Shown here one piece after another: positions 20,592 through 30,241 of a stretch of DNA of 64,000 bases. Below the pieces are notes generated by a model. It saw only the letters and a program-made list of their open reading frames with translations, made no database searches and was not told the DNA's origin. The stretch lies in contig CM007348.1 of the NCBI GenBank assembly GCA_000333855.2, positions 664,244-728,243 of the forward strand. Reading direction: 5' to 3'. This DNA is from Endotrypanum monterogeii (taxonomy: Eukaryota > Euglenozoa > Kinetoplastea > Trypanosomatida > Trypanosomatidae). Position numbers and translations under genes: made by a program. The stretch's first letter is position 1. Each line of letters begins with the position of its first letter.

Positions 20592-21752
20592 TCAGTCGCC
20601 GTGCCGAACGGCAGTAGGCATGGCCTCATTAGTCAGAAAAGCTGTCACACCCGATGCTGCTCGAAATAGTCGATCCTCTACAGCAGCCAACAAATCCTCG
20701 CTCTCACTGTTGTCCTGCCACTCTGAGATGAGTGGAAACACAAGACTCCTCGCCCCCCTCACCGTCTCAGTCGCACGCAACGCATCGAATACAGCGAAGC
20801 ACCCCTCTTCTGGTTTGCCTTCAGGGCTTAAATCGTGGTACGACAGGCAACTGTCCTTGAATCGGGCAAGATATTTGTTATAATCAAGAACAACGGTTTC
20901 GCTGAGAGGTACAACATCTTTGCCGCGGTGCACGTAAACAGGCACATCCGAGGAGGCTGTCAGCGCCGCCAGGCTACCCGGTGTAAGGAGGGACGATGGT
21001 ACACGTGGGGAATAGTGAGTCAGAAGCTGACCGGGGCTTACCATTGGTGCATTCGTTGAGCCAAACCTGATTCGCATGTCCTGAATCTCCACACGCGTCT
21101 GCGGATATCTGTCCGCAATAGCGCGGTGAATCATGCTCACCGTAATACATCCCCTGCGCAGCACAACCACTGAATCTTTCGAGTCGATCTTGGCCACGGT
21201 GGACTCGATTCCAAGCGTACTTTGCCCGCCGTCAATGATGAGCAACTCCGAGTCTCGGGCCGCTAAATCGTCATAGACGTGCTGCGCTGTCGTCGGGCTC
21301 ACATGCCCGAAGGTGTTCGCACTAGGGGCAGCTACAGGGACATCGACCATCTCCAGAAGTTTCAGCGTTGTCGCATTGTTGGGGATGCGAGCACCTACGT
21401 AGCCAGAACCGCCTGTGACACAATCCGGAAGAGAAGGGTTTGCTTTGCACACGAGAGTCAACGGCCCTGGCCACAGAGCCGCCCCAATGGTGCACGCCAA
21501 CTCCGCAGCTTCCTCATCCCACTTCAGATTCCACAACTTACGCACGCGATCCAGGGTGTGAACGTGGCAGATGAGAGGATCCGTAGGTGGTCGCCCCTTC
21601 ACGACATAAATATTCTTGGCAGCACTCTCAATCAAAGCATTGCCGCCTAAACCATAGACCGTTTCCGTTGGGATAGCGACTAGCTTTCCTTGCAATAAGG
21701 CATCAGCAGCTCGCTGGAGGTCCTCTGGGGACGTTCCAATAATTTCAGCCAT
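20592..21752 (-). CDS. SUA5: Threonylcarbamoyl-AMP synthase SUA5
   Basis: A 386-aa enzyme that makes L-threonylcarbamoyl-AMP from threonine, bicarbonate and ATP, the first step of the t6A37 modification of ANN-decoding tRNAs. The N-terminal YrdC domain (about residues 8-205) shows IPTETVYGLGGNAL, the KGRPPTDPLICHV nucleotide-binding block, LWPGPLTLV, and ARIPNN with PVAAPSANTFG. The C-terminal Sua5 domain (about 235-375) follows the linker SPGQLLTHYSPRVP, characteristic of the archaeal/eukaryotic SUA5 form rather than the short bacterial TsaC. No obvious targeting peptide is present, so it is probably cytosolic; a mitochondrial pool cannot be excluded. The ATG at 21752 is the first in frame, and an A9 run just upstream gives a pyrimidine tract on the transcribed strand. 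Confidence 0.94.
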   Translation of the reverse strand: MAEIIGTSPEDLQRAADALLQGKLVAIPTETVYGLGGNALIESAAKNIYVVKGRPPTDPLICHVHTLDRVRKLWNLKWDEEAAELACTIGAALWPGPLTLVCKANPSLPDCVTGGSGYVGARIPNNATTLKLLEMVDVPVAAPSANTFGHVSPTTAQHVYDDLAARDSELLIIDGGQSTLGIESTVAKIDSKDSVVVLRRGCITVSMIHRAIADRYPQTRVEIQDMRIRFGSTNAPMVSPGQLLTHYSPRVPSSLLTPGSLAALTASSDVPVYVHRGKDVVPLSETVVLDYNKYLARFKDSCLSYHDLSPEGKPEEGCFAVFDALRATETVRGARSLVFPLISEWQDNSESEDLLAAVEDRLFRAASGVTAFLTNEAMPTAVRHGD

Positions 21753-22768
21753 GGCTTGTGTCCAGTTTGGAGAACAAAAAAAAAGCAGAACACGCGTTGA
21801 CCTTTAATGCTAGTTGTGCAACGCTGTCCTGGTATAAACAGTTATTACGGATTCGGTGTACCTTGAGTCAGACACTTTTGGATCCACTGGCCTTGCAAAA
21901 AAAAAAAGGGGGGGGAGGGGAACAAAAGTCAACATGAGCGTGAAGATAAAACCGCGCACTCAGTGGACTGTGGCGGAACACGTATCAGAGGGCAGGAGCT
22001 GACGATGAGAATGGGAGGAATCCCTCCGTCCAGGGATAAACCTATGCAAACAAAATCGGCATTTTGCACAAAGTAGAAATGTACCACTTACAGCGCGGCT
22101 CCAATGCATATACAATGCCAGAGAAAAAGCATAGGCGTGAAACCCTACTCACACGTCCCCTATCGCCACATAATATTTAACATTCTCCTATGACCTTCAT
22201 ACGGGGTGGAAAAGAATCGCGTTTCTGACATCGTCTCTGCTATGTAGAGAGAGATCCGCGAGGCCTTCAAGGACATTACTCATCTCTGTTTCATTGTTTT
22301 TACTTTTGGCGGCCACACCTTTATCAAGTTAAAAAGACATGCCGCTTGTGAACAGAAGGCGATATGAAAAAAACACCCGCCCGATCCCAGAAAAGGACAC
22401 ACAATGCATCCGTCCTGATTGCCAAAGTAAACGCGGATCGGCTCTTGGCTGAAAGAACTCACGGATTGCGGTCGCTACGTTCCTCTCTTGCATCTACTGC
22501 AGATACCCTGCCTCCTGCAAACGATCTCAACGCCACTTAGCTACGGAAGAAACAGCGTCTGCATTACACTGCACTGGTCAAAACGCTTACCACGCGGAGG
22601 GGCCCACGGCTAGACTCCCAGTGTACTCGTTCGGCCTATGCGAACGCCTTTGTTCACCGGATACAAAAACAAAAACAAATCCGACATGCCATACACGACC
22701 CATCCACTCCACGACACTGGAAGTCTGAGGACAAGGACTGGCATGGAAAAAGAAGCCCTTCCTTCACC
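21753..22768. other. Intergenic, upstream of SUA5
   Basis: No gene seen. A-runs at 21777-21785 and 21897-21907 (followed by a G-run) are T/C tracts on the transcribed strand, suitable for trans-splicing of SUA5. Confidence 0.5.
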
Positions 22769-23316
22769 ACGCTCATTACGCCACACAACACTGCGAGTCC
22801 AGATAGGCACCCCGCAGCAGCTTGCCACTCGCGCAGTCCTATGTGGTGCAAGGCAACAGCAGACACGCCTCACAACACGGCAAACTCAGCCATCAAGGCA
22901 CTCGCAGCTGGGCCAAACGCCAACCCACCCGCCCCGCACACAGCCACACAGCCGCCCCCACCCCCTCCTGTCGCGCTCCTCGCGAAGCGGGGCATCCACA
23001 GGGGTGGGCTCAGGCGCCGTCCCCGAGCAGTAGCCGCGGGGAACCGAGTGGAATACGCTCAAGCGACGCTGGCCCTCTCTCCACCACACAGTCGATAACA
23101 GACCCGCACGAGAGCTACGAGCCGCCGCGACGCGACGCAACCCAGGACCTGACTGCCCACATCAGAACCGAGGAGCAACTGGGAGCCCCTTGCACCCCTC
23201 CCCCTAGGCTCTAGCGACTCCGACCCTATCAGCACACCAAGTGACTCAGCATTGGATGAGAGCTTGGGGGCTGCTTGGCTTCCCCACAGAGTGGGTACTG
23301 GACCCTGATACCACGC
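22769..23316 (-). mobile_element. SIDER2-like retroposon, copy 2
   Basis: A ~548-bp element nearly identical to copy 1 (9173-9721) and in the same orientation relative to transcription. On the minus strand it starts GCGTGGTATCAGGG (near 23316) and ends GGCGTAATGAGCG (near 22769). It begins ~300 bp after the DEAD-box helicase stop codon, so it lies in that gene's 3' untranslated region in sense. The internal 130-codon frame is identical to copy 1 at the protein level, which reflects DNA identity rather than coding. No clear poly-A tail is preserved. Confidence 0.75.
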
Positions 23317-23611
23317 TGAGGTGTCCCCCGTCATCAGGGAGACAGACGAGAAGCAAATTCAAGTAGATGAAGTGAACAATCTACTAATAATAAAGAAACA
23401 CCTCAGAAAATAATCGAAGCAAAGCAGGGCACTGCTCTGACGGGAAAAAAAACGGAATGGGCAACCCACCCCCAACTCCAGTGCCGGAAAACTGACATTT
23501 GGTGAATTAAATACGTCAATAACAAGGGATGCCATAAACGTGGCTGGGTGGCTGCTGTGGTGAGGAAAAGAGGTAAACATAGGTTATCTGCAATCCTCTC
23601 CCCAAGGGTAC

Positions 23612-25246
23612 TCACCAATCCATTTTAGACGAGGCGTGGTCATCGAAGTTGCGAGAGTTAGACCCACGAGACGTAGAGGGCCGGGAACCACCTCGATCAC
23701 CACGAAAACGGCCAAAACCGCTCTTGCCTTCTTTTCTGGCGGAACCACCTCGGTCATACCGCCCGAAGCGGTCCTGCCGGTGGCGCGTCCGGTTCTGGAA
23801 ACGCTCAGCAAGCTCCATCAGCTCCTTTGGGGCAGTGACTCGACAGCGAGTCAAGTAGTCTACGAGATCTGCTGCAAGTCCATCGTCTCCTTGGCCAATA
23901 AATGTGTAAGCTGTTCCGGTGCGACCGGCGCGGCCGGTGCGCCCGATGCGATGGCAGTAGCTATCGATGTTCTTTGGCGCCTGAAAATTCACGACACACG
24001 TCACATCGGGAATGTCTAGGCCCCGAGAAGCAACGTCGGTCGCCACAAGGAGACGTATGTGGTTTTTCTTGAACATGTCCATCACCTTGTCCCGCTGCCG
24101 CTGCGACAGACCGCCGTGAAGAGTCCCTATGTAGCGGGCATCGATCCCAAGTCGGTGGCTGAATGCTCGGGCTGTGTTTTCCGTATCCGTCTGACGCTCC
24201 ACGAAAATAATGAGCTTGTCGTTGCTATCATCAATGGTTCCAGCTTCGACGAGAGACCCGAGCTTCTCAATGCGCTCTGAGAAACTGTTGCAGAAGATAA
24301 GCTCCTGCTTGATGTGCTCGTTCACTTGTAAACCTGTTCCCGCAGTACCAGCTCGTATCAGCACGCGTTTGTTGGATAGATACCTGCGCGCCATCTCTTG
24401 TACCGACTCCGGCCACGTTGCGGACCACATCATCGTTTGGGGGTGTGAGGCTGAGTCGATGTAGGACATAATCTCATCCAAGTGAACCTGGAACCCCATA
24501 TCGAGAAGGCGGTCTGCCTCGTCGAAGACCAGGAACGAGAGATTGCGAATGGATACGTCACCAGCGTCGAGGAAGTCCTTCAGTCGTCCTGGACAGGCAA
24601 CAAGCACGTCACACCCGCTGTGAAGACGGCGAGCTTGGATATCTCGCGGGACACCACCATAAGCCTCGCAGACACGTACCTGTCCACAACCGAGACTTTC
24701 AAGCACTTTTGTGGTCTGCTGCACCAACTCCCGAGTCGGTGCTAGAACGAGAACAGACGGCGTGTGATCAGGATTGCGCTTGAACGCCAACAGAGCCGGA
24801 ACAGAGAACGCCACCGTCTTCCCTGAGCCGGTCGGCGCGAGCCCGATAGCATCGTGACCGTCGGCCAATAAGGGTATCGTGAATTTCTGAATGTCTGTCG
24901 TCGAAGGGTACTTTAGCGCCTTTAACCCCTCCGCCAGCCATTGTGGTGCATTGTGCAACTCTGCGAATGAGTTCAGTGGGGTGACGTTGACAGAATCACC
25001 ATTCTCATCCGTGATGGAAACGTCATGCTCTGTCGACGCCCCAGACGTGCTTGTCTTCTGTGGTGAATGCGAGTTGCCCAGATTGGCACTAGAGGCAAGA
25101 ATCGATCCCTCGTACATCGCACTAGTGGCAAAGAAGGTGCACTTTGTGTTTAATATGGGCCAAAGAGTGAGGTGGGCCCAAAAAGGTGCGGTGGTGCATC
25201 GTGCGGCAGCACGTCTGCCAAACAACGCACCTGTGAAACGACGCAT
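23612..25246 (-). CDS. DEAD-box ATP-dependent RNA helicase, possibly mitochondrial
   Basis: A 544-aa RNA helicase with all conserved motifs: Q-motif glutamine in STTDIQ, motif I APTGSGKT (about residues 137-144), PTRELVQQ, CPGRL, DEAD (242-245), SAT, the motif IV region IIFVERQTD, VATDVASRGLDI, and HRIGRTGRAGRTG. The first ~35 residues are Arg-rich and lack acidic residues (RRFTGALFGRRAAARCTT), which looks like a mitochondrial targeting sequence. The C-terminus is Arg/Gly/Ser-rich, as in RNA-annealing DEAD-box proteins. Size (~60 kDa) and the presumed presequence fit the kinetoplast editing helicase mHel61/KREH1, but a cytosolic DDX5-like protein remains possible because the RGG tail is also common there. 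The ATG at 25246 is the first in frame. Confidence 0.9.
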   Translation of the reverse strand: MRRFTGALFGRRAAARCTTAPFWAHLTLWPILNTKCTFFATSAMYEGSILASSANLGNSHSPQKTSTSGASTEHDVSITDENGDSVNVTPLNSFAELHNAPQWLAEGLKALKYPSTTDIQKFTIPLLADGHDAIGLAPTGSGKTVAFSVPALLAFKRNPDHTPSVLVLAPTRELVQQTTKVLESLGCGQVRVCEAYGGVPRDIQARRLHSGCDVLVACPGRLKDFLDAGDVSIRNLSFLVFDEADRLLDMGFQVHLDEIMSYIDSASHPQTMMWSATWPESVQEMARRYLSNKRVLIRAGTAGTGLQVNEHIKQELIFCNSFSERIEKLGSLVEAGTIDDSNDKLIIFVERQTDTENTARAFSHRLGIDARYIGTLHGGLSQRQRDKVMDMFKKNHIRLLVATDVASRGLDIPDVTCVVNFQAPKNIDSYCHRIGRTGRAGRTGTAYTFIGQGDDGLAADLVDYLTRCRVTAPKELMELAERFQNRTRHRQDRFGRYDRGGSARKEGKSGFGRFRGDRGGSRPSTSRGSNSRNFDDHASSKMDW

Positions 25247-25733
25247 CTGCTTGGCTTACGGTAAACAGCACTTGTTGGCACAGTTGTGGCGTGTTCGATA
25301 ATAGAACACGGCAAATCGAAATGAAAGTGAAAGTATTCTAAAACCACAAGCACACAGGACGTTGGTAGGAAGAAGAAAAAAGGAAGTTGAAGAAGAGAGT
25401 GATATCAGCATTAAGTAAAGTACGTCGTCTTTTTGGTGAAAAAAAAAACCCTCGGACCACCCACACAACACAGAGTGCAGCACTTCCCCACACTAAAGAG
25501 ACACAAAGTCGGCTGGGAGAGAGCCACCCTACTCCCTCTTGACACCGCCCTGCGGCATGGGTGAATCCTAGTATAACGTACACGGGTCACCTCGTATTGT
25601 AAGCTGTACATTTGTGATGGATTTTGAGAGAAGTGTATAAAGACAGAGTACACAATCTATGAGTCAGTCAAGAAAATGTATATCAAGGGAAGTACAGCGA
25701 AACGCTGTACGACGCACAACGAGAAAAAGTAAA
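25247..25733. other. Intergenic region, no gene seen
   Basis: 5' flank of the helicase and 3' flank of CEP76. An A-run at about 25439-25448 gives a T tract on the transcribed strand. No gene recognised. Confidence 0.5.
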
Positions 25734-27617
25734 CTATGCAACCTTGGGTGCATTGTAGTTCACCGCAATCATCACCCAAACGGAAATCACGCGTTCTGGG
25801 AAAGAAAATACCTTGACGCGTACACCAAACTTGGCGCTGTCCACCACTGTATCCAATATCTCTTTTCCCACAGAAGCGGCACGCACAACGTCCATCACAC
25901 TACCAGCATCGAGATACGAAACGTTTACCGGAATCGCTTTGAACGTTTTTCCCGCGCCTAAGATGCCCTTCACCGACTCTTGAAAAAAAGAAAAACTCGC
26001 TGCACAGCCTTCGTTCTGCTGACGCTCGTATAGTACTAGCCCCTGCGACAACACATAAGAAACCACATCATCGTAGGTTGTTACAACACCAAAGGAATCC
26101 CGGTACGTTGAAATTGCTGCGCGAAGTTGAATCTCTAGCGATCGCTCCACCGAGGACGCAGCTACAGCTTCGAATAAAAGTGGTGCAGGAGGGTATCGCG
26201 GCACCATTCGCAACTTCAGCACGTTAAGTGGCTTCCAGAACTCCTCGTTGTGGCATTCAAAGGATGCAGTAATGATGCTGTTCGAGGCTTGGCAATTAGC
26301 AAAAAAGGACTTGTTGTTGAATATGCAATCAACAGTAGCGAATGTTCCCTGCTCACTTGGCGAAGAGCGTTCACCCGACGTGGGATTCCACACTGTAACC
26401 TTCGTGGAGCCACGCATATCGGTAGACCTGGATACCACGAAGACACCAACTTCACCGTTGTGGCAAGACCCGATTGCGCAGTAAGCATCAATGCCGAACC
26501 CTAGTAAGAGAGAACACAGAAGAGCAGCATGATTGCAGTGGTGACCCTGCCTCTGCGAAAGAAAAACGAAAGGAGAGAGCCAGCTACTTGCCTCAGCCCC
26601 TAATGAGCCAATGGAGGAAGCGCTTTCGTTAGTGACCCGCAGCAGCGACACAAACCGCGCAGCATCCTGCGGCGAGTCGAGACCGAACTCTGCTTGTATT
26701 GGCGAGACAAAGTGGGTTAGAGGCACCATCCTTCCGGTTGAGGTGGAAGCAAATAGCCGCACCTTACGCTCTTTGTGTGTTGGGCTGAATTCCTGATACT
26801 CTGACCACCATCGTCTAGAGTACACGAGGAACTCGCGGTCAGCGTTAGTAACGGCTACACGCTGCTGCTCGACCCGCAACGCAATGTCCTCCTCCTTGTA
26901 ACGGATTCGCTTTTTAGACACCAACTCGAGCTGCAAGTCTAAAATTCCCGCTGGTACTCCCGCATTTGCGCCACAGAGTTCTACCGTAAGCCCCAGGTAG
27001 CCGCTTTTCAATACTTTTCTCCATTCTATGAAGTTTTCCCCCAGTAACTCGGCAACGTTGAGCCGTGAATCCTCTCGTAGGACCGCAACGTGAAAAGGAG
27101 TCGACACCTCGATAAGATCAGCCTCTCCGAAGCCGAACCCAGCAGCGTCCACTTCGAAGAGAAACTCTTCATCAAATGCTGGCTCTGTTGAGCAGGGCTG
27201 TAACGTAGATCTAAACCTTTGGTTTCCAAACTGAGCCGCAAAGACAACAGAACGCTTGTTCACAGTTGATGGAGATATGTCAAGGTTGTCTACAAAAGCG
27301 CGTCCGCCGTTCAGTCGGACGAGAAGATAGTACCGTCCGTCGCTCGGTATGGTAATAGAAGGCTTTGCACCAGCAGAACTGCTAGATTGAATTTGACTAG
27401 CAAGTTCCTGTAGTATTCCTTTTTCTCTAAGAATACGCATAATCGCATTCGGGTTGTCGACAGACACATCCTCATTTTCGTGTTCTGAGATATATGTATC
27501 AACGATGTCGCGTATTGATTGATAAACACTGGTCTCCTGTAAGAATGAATGGATAGCAGACTTCATTGATTTCAAATGCTCAGGCGATATCTGCCCAGAT
27601 CTGTGTAATGAGTTCAT
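25734..27617 (-). CDS. CEP76: CEP76 homologue (C2 plus transglutaminase-like centriolar protein)
   Basis: A 627-aa homologue of CEP76, a centriolar protein that restrains centriole over-duplication and belongs to the group of ciliary C2/transglutaminase-like proteins. Family landmarks occur in order along the full length: an N-terminal helical region (FLQETSVYQSIRDIVDTYI), RYYLLVRLNGGRAFVDNL opening the C2 domain, NQRFRSTLQPCSTEPAFDEEFLFEV, and REFLVYSRRWWSEYQEFSPTH. These are followed by LTHFVSPIQ, DSPQDAARFVSLL, the transglutaminase-like core HCNHAALLCSLLLGFGIDAYCAIG, CIFNNKSFFANCQ, and the C-terminal RVKVFSFPERVISVWVMIA. Human CEP76 is 659 aa, so this copy is essentially full length. The ATG at 27617 is used because the longer frame starts with GTG. 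The fold probably lacks protease activity, as in other CEP76 proteins. Confidence 0.93.
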   Translation of the reverse strand: MNSLHRSGQISPEHLKSMKSAIHSFLQETSVYQSIRDIVDTYISEHENEDVSVDNPNAIMRILREKGILQELASQIQSSSSAGAKPSITIPSDGRYYLLVRLNGGRAFVDNLDISPSTVNKRSVVFAAQFGNQRFRSTLQPCSTEPAFDEEFLFEVDAAGFGFGEADLIEVSTPFHVAVLREDSRLNVAELLGENFIEWRKVLKSGYLGLTVELCGANAGVPAGILDLQLELVSKKRIRYKEEDIALRVEQQRVAVTNADREFLVYSRRWWSEYQEFSPTHKERKVRLFASTSTGRMVPLTHFVSPIQAEFGLDSPQDAARFVSLLRVTNESASSIGSLGAEASSWLSPFVFLSQRQGHHCNHAALLCSLLLGFGIDAYCAIGSCHNGEVGVFVVSRSTDMRGSTKVTVWNPTSGERSSPSEQGTFATVDCIFNNKSFFANCQASNSIITASFECHNEEFWKPLNVLKLRMVPRYPPAPLLFEAVAASSVERSLEIQLRAAISTYRDSFGVVTTYDDVVSYVLSQGLVLYERQQNEGCAASFSFFQESVKGILGAGKTFKAIPVNVSYLDAGSVMDVVRAASVGKEILDTVVDSAKFGVRVKVFSFPERVISVWVMIAVNYNAPKVA

Positions 27618-27890
27618 TGTTGGAGCCTCCTTTGACCTCACTCTGTACCATCAATGGTGATGAGCGAAAACAAGACATGCAAACAAAAGAAAGAGTGAAG
27701 CAATGAACGTAGAGACGTGTGCTCATGCTAGGGAAACTTGTTCATTACAACCACGAAGGAGAGGTACCTTGAGTGCTAGCGTGAAAAAATGTATCTAGCA
27801 CTGTACGCTCAGGCTGGTTGCGCAAAAGCAGCACGATTCATAAGTCGATCCTGTACGTGTAGTACCCTTGTTGTTCCATTCGCCCGCTTT

Positions 27891-28319
27891 TCAGTACTCA
27901 TCACGCTGAGCACGAGCAGAAAATAAACCAAAGTTCATCATCAATAAAAGCAGCGAATGTACCAAAAGCGCCACCCCTGGCCACGCAACTTTTCGATCCC
28001 CATAGGGATACATCATCTTCCAGACTGAAAGGCAAATAGACGTGAACAGGAGAGATGTTCCAAGGAGAAACAAACTCTTATTCTTCTGTATCGTATCATC
28101 GTCATCTTCTAGATCATCATCTGTGCCCAGGATATTTAGGGGCCTCACCAACAACAAGATAAAGCTACCGAGCAAAGCGACAAGGGTTGGTAGCCACATA
28201 AGGAAGTCATAGGGCAGCCCCGCTCTGCTCGCCATCACGGCTCCATCTGCAAACACAATAAGGCTGCATCCGAAGAAAGCACCCGAAGCGATCACTATTG
28301 CGGCTTGGCGGTACGACAT
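27891..28319 (-). CDS. TMEM50 / UPF0220 family membrane protein
   Basis: A 142-aa integral membrane protein with four hydrophobic helices (about residues 6-26, 39-60, 82-101, 112-133). It matches the TMEM50/Vps68 plan: a first helix ending in FADGAVM (compare the DAAVI block of TMEM50A), an acidic loop (DDDLEDDDD) between helices two and three, SLLFTSICLSVWKM as helix three, and WPGVALLVHSLLLLMMNFGLF at the C-terminus. Relatives localise to the endoplasmic reticulum or endosomes and interact with vesicle-sorting machinery; yeast Vps68 acts in endosomal sorting. The acidic loop is longer than usual. ATG at 28319; 5' spacing to the GDPD gene is ~280 bp. Confidence 0.8.
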   Translation of the reverse strand: MSYRQAAIVIASGAFFGCSLIVFADGAVMASRAGLPYDFLMWLPTLVALLGSFILLLVRPLNILGTDDDLEDDDDTIQKNKSLFLLGTSLLFTSICLSVWKMMYPYGDRKVAWPGVALLVHSLLLLMMNFGLFSARAQRDEY

Positions 28320-28599
28320 TGTAAGTGCTTTATCTCTGAACCTAAGTGAGTAGGGGGAAAAAAGGTTAAAAAGAAGCTAGATAGAGAGAGTGTGGGGGAC
28401 GTTAGAGCAAAATAAAGTGAGGAGACAATCAATGATAACAGTTTGCATAGGGAATATTAGCATCAGTGGCTTTGAGGTGGACCCTTTGGTGTTTCTAGTG
28501 CACACTTGCTTCAGAATAAGCCCCTTCACTTGCCATGAATATGTCGAGATCGTAAAAAAATTGAGGATAAAAACTTGGCCGTGTTGTAACAACAATACA

Positions 28600-29649
28600 T
28601 TACCCTGAAAGCACTCTTAAGCGGACAGCTCCCCGGTGTGTGTTAATTAGTCGGCGAAGTTTGATGGGATCGTCAGACATCACACCGTTGAGGGGCCACT
28701 GAATTGCTTCCAATATATCATCCTCGCTGTTGAAGTTCCATCCAACTACCACGATACCTCGGCTCTGGAGATACCTCCAGAGTAACGGCGAGGAAAAAAG
28801 AAATCCACCGATGTAAGCCAAACATTTTCCGTGCTCCTTTGCGGCATACGTCTTCATCTCAGTTGTGAAAACTGGAATCGAGAAAACATCGTAGTTTATA
28901 GAAATGTAGGGCAGTAGACCCGTGTAAAAAAAGAGGTACGTCCGGAAAAATTCGAGAGGTCCTGCAAAGAGACGGTAACGTCTCTTCACCTCAGGGCCTC
29001 TCTCCGCAAAGTAGGCGTTGATAAACTGCTGGTTCTTTGGTTCACTACTTCCCACAAAGGTGATGCTTTCACGACCGTACGCAGCAATCAAGTCTAGAAC
29101 TACAGAAACAAAATCTTTGCTGTTGTCTTTGATATCGATGTGCAACGGTGTAGAGGGGAACCTCTCGAAGACTTCACGTAGCAGGCATAATCTGGTGGTG
29201 TCATCAACAGGGATCTCATCGGACGCCTGGTATTCCGTCATGTCACGTGTAGCAAACTCTAACCTAATGACTCTGTTACACTGGGGGAGTGTTTTTGAGC
29301 CATCCTGGCCAACTACCATATCTGAAACTGCTACATCTGCATACTGTGGACCGCATATAGCTCCTAGGTGATCATCATGGGACACAACCACTTGTCCATC
29401 CTTTGATTCTCTGACATCGAGCTCAATCATATCGCAGAATCCCTCTTTGATTGCTCGCGTAAACGTGTATATGGTGTTTTCTGGCCCCAATATGGAGCCA
29501 CCGCGGTGAGCAATTTTAGTGATGGAGTACGGAAACTTCTTTTTCAGGGCTGCATTCTTCTTCTTGCTGCGCACAGACATCTGAATGAGGCAAACAGACA
29601 CGATAATGTGGCCCCCAACCACCAGTGCCAAAGCTGGTAAAAAATGCAT
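28600..29649 (-). CDS. Glycerophosphodiester phosphodiesterase, membrane-anchored
   Basis: A 349-aa GDPD-family enzyme that hydrolyses glycerophosphodiesters to glycerol-3-phosphate and an alcohol, or acts lysophospholipase-D-like as in GDE1/GDE4. One N-terminal hydrophobic segment (LPALALVVGGHIIVSVCLIQM) is followed by a basic cluster (RSKKKNAALKKK), predicting a type II or signal-anchor protein. Catalytic motifs are intact: IAHRGGSILGPENTIYTF (about residue 45 onward), IELDVRESKDGQVVVSHDDHLG with the metal-binding Glu/Asp and second catalytic His, then TPLHIDIKD. A C-terminal GVMSDDP block is also typical. The N-terminal anchor plus single GDPD domain is most like the GDPD1/GDPD3 (GDE4/7) group. 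The ATG at 29649 is the first in frame; upstream starts are GTG only. It is the first gene left of the strand-switch region. Confidence 0.9.
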   Translation of the reverse strand: MHFLPALALVVGGHIIVSVCLIQMSVRSKKKNAALKKKFPYSITKIAHRGGSILGPENTIYTFTRAIKEGFCDMIELDVRESKDGQVVVSHDDHLGAICGPQYADVAVSDMVVGQDGSKTLPQCNRVIRLEFATRDMTEYQASDEIPVDDTTRLCLLREVFERFPSTPLHIDIKDNSKDFVSVVLDLIAAYGRESITFVGSSEPKNQQFINAYFAERGPEVKRRYRLFAGPLEFFRTYLFFYTGLLPYISINYDVFSIPVFTTEMKTYAAKEHGKCLAYIGGFLFSSPLLWRYLQSRGIVVVGWNFNSEDDILEAIQWPLNGVMSDDPIKLRRLINTHRGAVRLRVLSG

Positions 29650-30213
29650 TGGTATGTGCCGGAGTGTCACCTGTCTCCTAGACTCAGACTAAAAGGTAAA
29701 GATGAACAGCAAGGAAAGAAAAAGGAGGCATGTGGTCACTCACCAAGGTATGATGTGGATGAAAGATCCTTCAAAGAATCATGCAGAGCTGTATCCAGTA
29801 TCATTGTTTCTCGGAAAATGGTAAAAACCACGTGGGTACATTCGCAAAACAAAAAAAACAAAAGCTCTCTCGCCGGCAATCCGCGCACGATACGCTTTGA
29901 ATCAGCAAAGATACAGTGAAGCAGAGAATCTTTTTTTTTCTCATCGCCAGTACAACACAATGGTTAGAGGATACAATCAAAACCCTGACAGTAGCAAATA
30001 GAATTCAGGTGTACCCTACCCCTAGAAACTGATTAGAGAGTGTTCCTGAGAACGGGAAAGTATTGTGCCTCTCCAGGGTCTTCACATAAGAAGCAAAAAA
30101 AAAGGACACATGAAATGTACGCAGACCCACCCAACACCTCTTCGTCGCTCTTTAGGGGTGTGCGAGACAGAGAAGCTAAAACAAAAAATTCATCAGACCG
30201 CCGCGTGCGCCGA

Positions 30214-30241
30214 GCGGTAAAGTGCTTTGGCACTTAACCGC
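30214..30241. other. Strong hairpin near the left edge of the strand-switch region
   Basis: Two 12-base arms (30214-30225 and 30230-30241) pair at 11 of 12 positions (one A-A mismatch) around a TTTG loop. A second short stem (GGAG 30244-30247 with CTCC 30255-30258) follows. The flank CGCCGAGCGGT vaguely resembles a tRNA A-box, but no T-arm or cloverleaf can be drawn. Function unknown. Confidence 0.6.
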